A DNA stretch of 6,956 nt from Desulfovibrio sp. Its GTDB lineage: Bacteria; Desulfobacterota; Desulfovibrionia; Desulfovibrionales; Desulfovibrionaceae. Both the position numbers and the translations under genes were made by a program. Within the stretch, counting starts at the first letter, position 1. Each line of letters begins with the position of its first letter. Where the stretch lies: the NCBI GenBank assembly GCA_028708195.1, contig JAQVZK010000083.1, positions 1 to 6,956 on the forward strand. Reading direction: 5' to 3'. This document shows positions 6,693 through 6,956 of the stretch, piece by piece. The notes under the pieces are model-generated. The model was not told the origin of the DNA. It saw only the letters and a list, made by a program, of their open reading frames with translations, and searched no databases.

Positions 6693-6722
6693 ACTATATA
6701 GGTCCGAAGAAGCATCTGTCAA
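6693..6722 (-). promoter_or_regulatory. sigma70-type promoter of the permease / ABC-GT / hldE operon
   Basis: On the minus strand TTGACA (6717-6722) is followed by TATATA after 16 bases (6695-6700), overlapping TATAGT after 18 bases (6693-6698). Either register is close to consensus. Transcription would start near 6687 and give an untranslated leader of about 140 bases before the permease ATG. The promoter lies after the stop codon of the upstream partial gene at 6808, so the permease cluster appears to have its own transcription start. Confidence 0.62.
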
Positions 6723-6783
6723 AGACTATCTACCCTTCGGTGTTGACAAAAAATACCGGATACCGAACTTCATGCCACCCATG

Positions 6784-6806
6784 GCAAAGAATATTCGCAT
6801 TCTTGC
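6784..6806. repeat. Small hairpin immediately after the right-edge gene
   Basis: AAGAAT (6787-6792) pairs with ATTCTT (6799-6804), extended by GC (6784-6785) with GC (6805-6806) across a one-base bulge. It begins one base past the stop codon of the partial right-edge gene. The stem is AT-rich and the minus strand continues CATGGG rather than a T-run, so it is at best a weak terminator or an RNA 3'-stabilising element. Confidence 0.3.
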
Positions 6807-6807
6807 T

Positions 6808-6956
6808 TTAAACCTTGCGCTCTATCCTGATAACCCTGCCGCACCGCCCAACCACATAGCGCTGGCCATGCCAGACAATGCTTTTGGCCGTCAGGCTGTG
6901 CACATAGACCAGCACAAACATGACTACTGCGTCCAAAAAACTTAAAAACCAGCGGC
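6808..6956 (-). CDS. C-terminal end of a probable family 2/21-type glycosyltransferase (partial)
   Basis: Reading from the right edge, 48 codons end at TAA 6808-6810. The peptide starts RWFLSFLDAVVMFVLVYVHS, a short membrane-spanning segment, and continues with SIVWHGQRYVVGRCGRVIRI before a basic end. A 'hydrophobic helix, then V-W-x-G-x-x-Y-x-V' tail is typical of membrane glycosyltransferases of the ceramide-glucosyltransferase-like/HpnI group and some GT2 enzymes, where it follows the catalytic domain. The catalytic part lies outside the window, so this rests only on the tail. The competing plus-strand frame (6781-6945, 54 codons) has no ribosome site or recognisable motif. A function in envelope or lipid glycosylation would fit the downstream genes. 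Confidence 0.6.
   Translation of the reverse strand, partial: RWFLSFLDAVVMFVLVYVHSLTAKSIVWHGQRYVVGRCGRVIRIERKV

Noticed and set aside
6781..6945. A 54-codon plus-strand ORF beginning MAKNIRILAL
   Set aside because: It has no Shine-Dalgarno and overlaps the better-supported minus-strand glycosyltransferase tail in full.
1..6956. CRISPR arrays, tRNA or rRNA genes, insertion sequences
   Set aside because: No regularly spaced direct repeats, tRNA cloverleaf-like segments or transposase motifs were seen on either strand.

Overview
The window looks like chromosomal DNA of a Gram-negative, probably Desulfovibrio-like (Desulfobacterota) bacterium. The basis is a bifunctional HldE, which makes ADP-heptose for lipopolysaccharide, envelope-type glycosyltransferases, a MacB/FtsX-fold permease, and a Fur/PerR-type N-terminus of the kind I associate with Desulfovibrio. 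Genus level is an inference from memory of protein style, not a search. All supported genes lie on the minus strand; I found no convincing plus-strand gene. The long plus-strand open frames are antisense shadows.

Layout in the direction of transcription (right to left). At the right edge (6808-6956) is the C-terminal end of a gene whose final residues resemble the tail of family 2/21 glycosyltransferases. A 262-base spacer follows, with a near-consensus sigma70 promoter (TTGACA / TATATA-TATAGT) and a 5' leader hairpin. Next comes a run of genes: a MacB/LolC-type four-helix ABC permease (5355-6545), a 654-residue protein fusing a complete ABC ATPase to a GT4-type glycosyltransferase (3332-5296), and hldE (1824 to about 3290). 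After a 163-base spacer with an unusual inverted repeat comes glk, a Glk-family glucokinase (680-1660). A gene-poor stretch of about 500 bases with several small inverted repeats follows. The left edge (1-134) holds the first 44 codons of a Fur/PerR-family repressor, with a clear promoter and an overlapping Fur-like palindrome.

How they may work together: the permease and the ATPase half of the fusion form a plausible MacB-type (type VII ABC) membrane machine. The covalently attached glycosyltransferase would place sugar transfer at that machine on the cytoplasmic face. HldE supplies ADP-heptose, a possible (unproven) donor, and Glk supplies glucose 6-phosphate for nucleotide-sugar synthesis. 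The most interesting item is the in-frame ABC ATPase-glycosyltransferase fusion next to its own permease and a nucleotide-sugar gene, which suggests glycosylation coupled to envelope transport or extraction.
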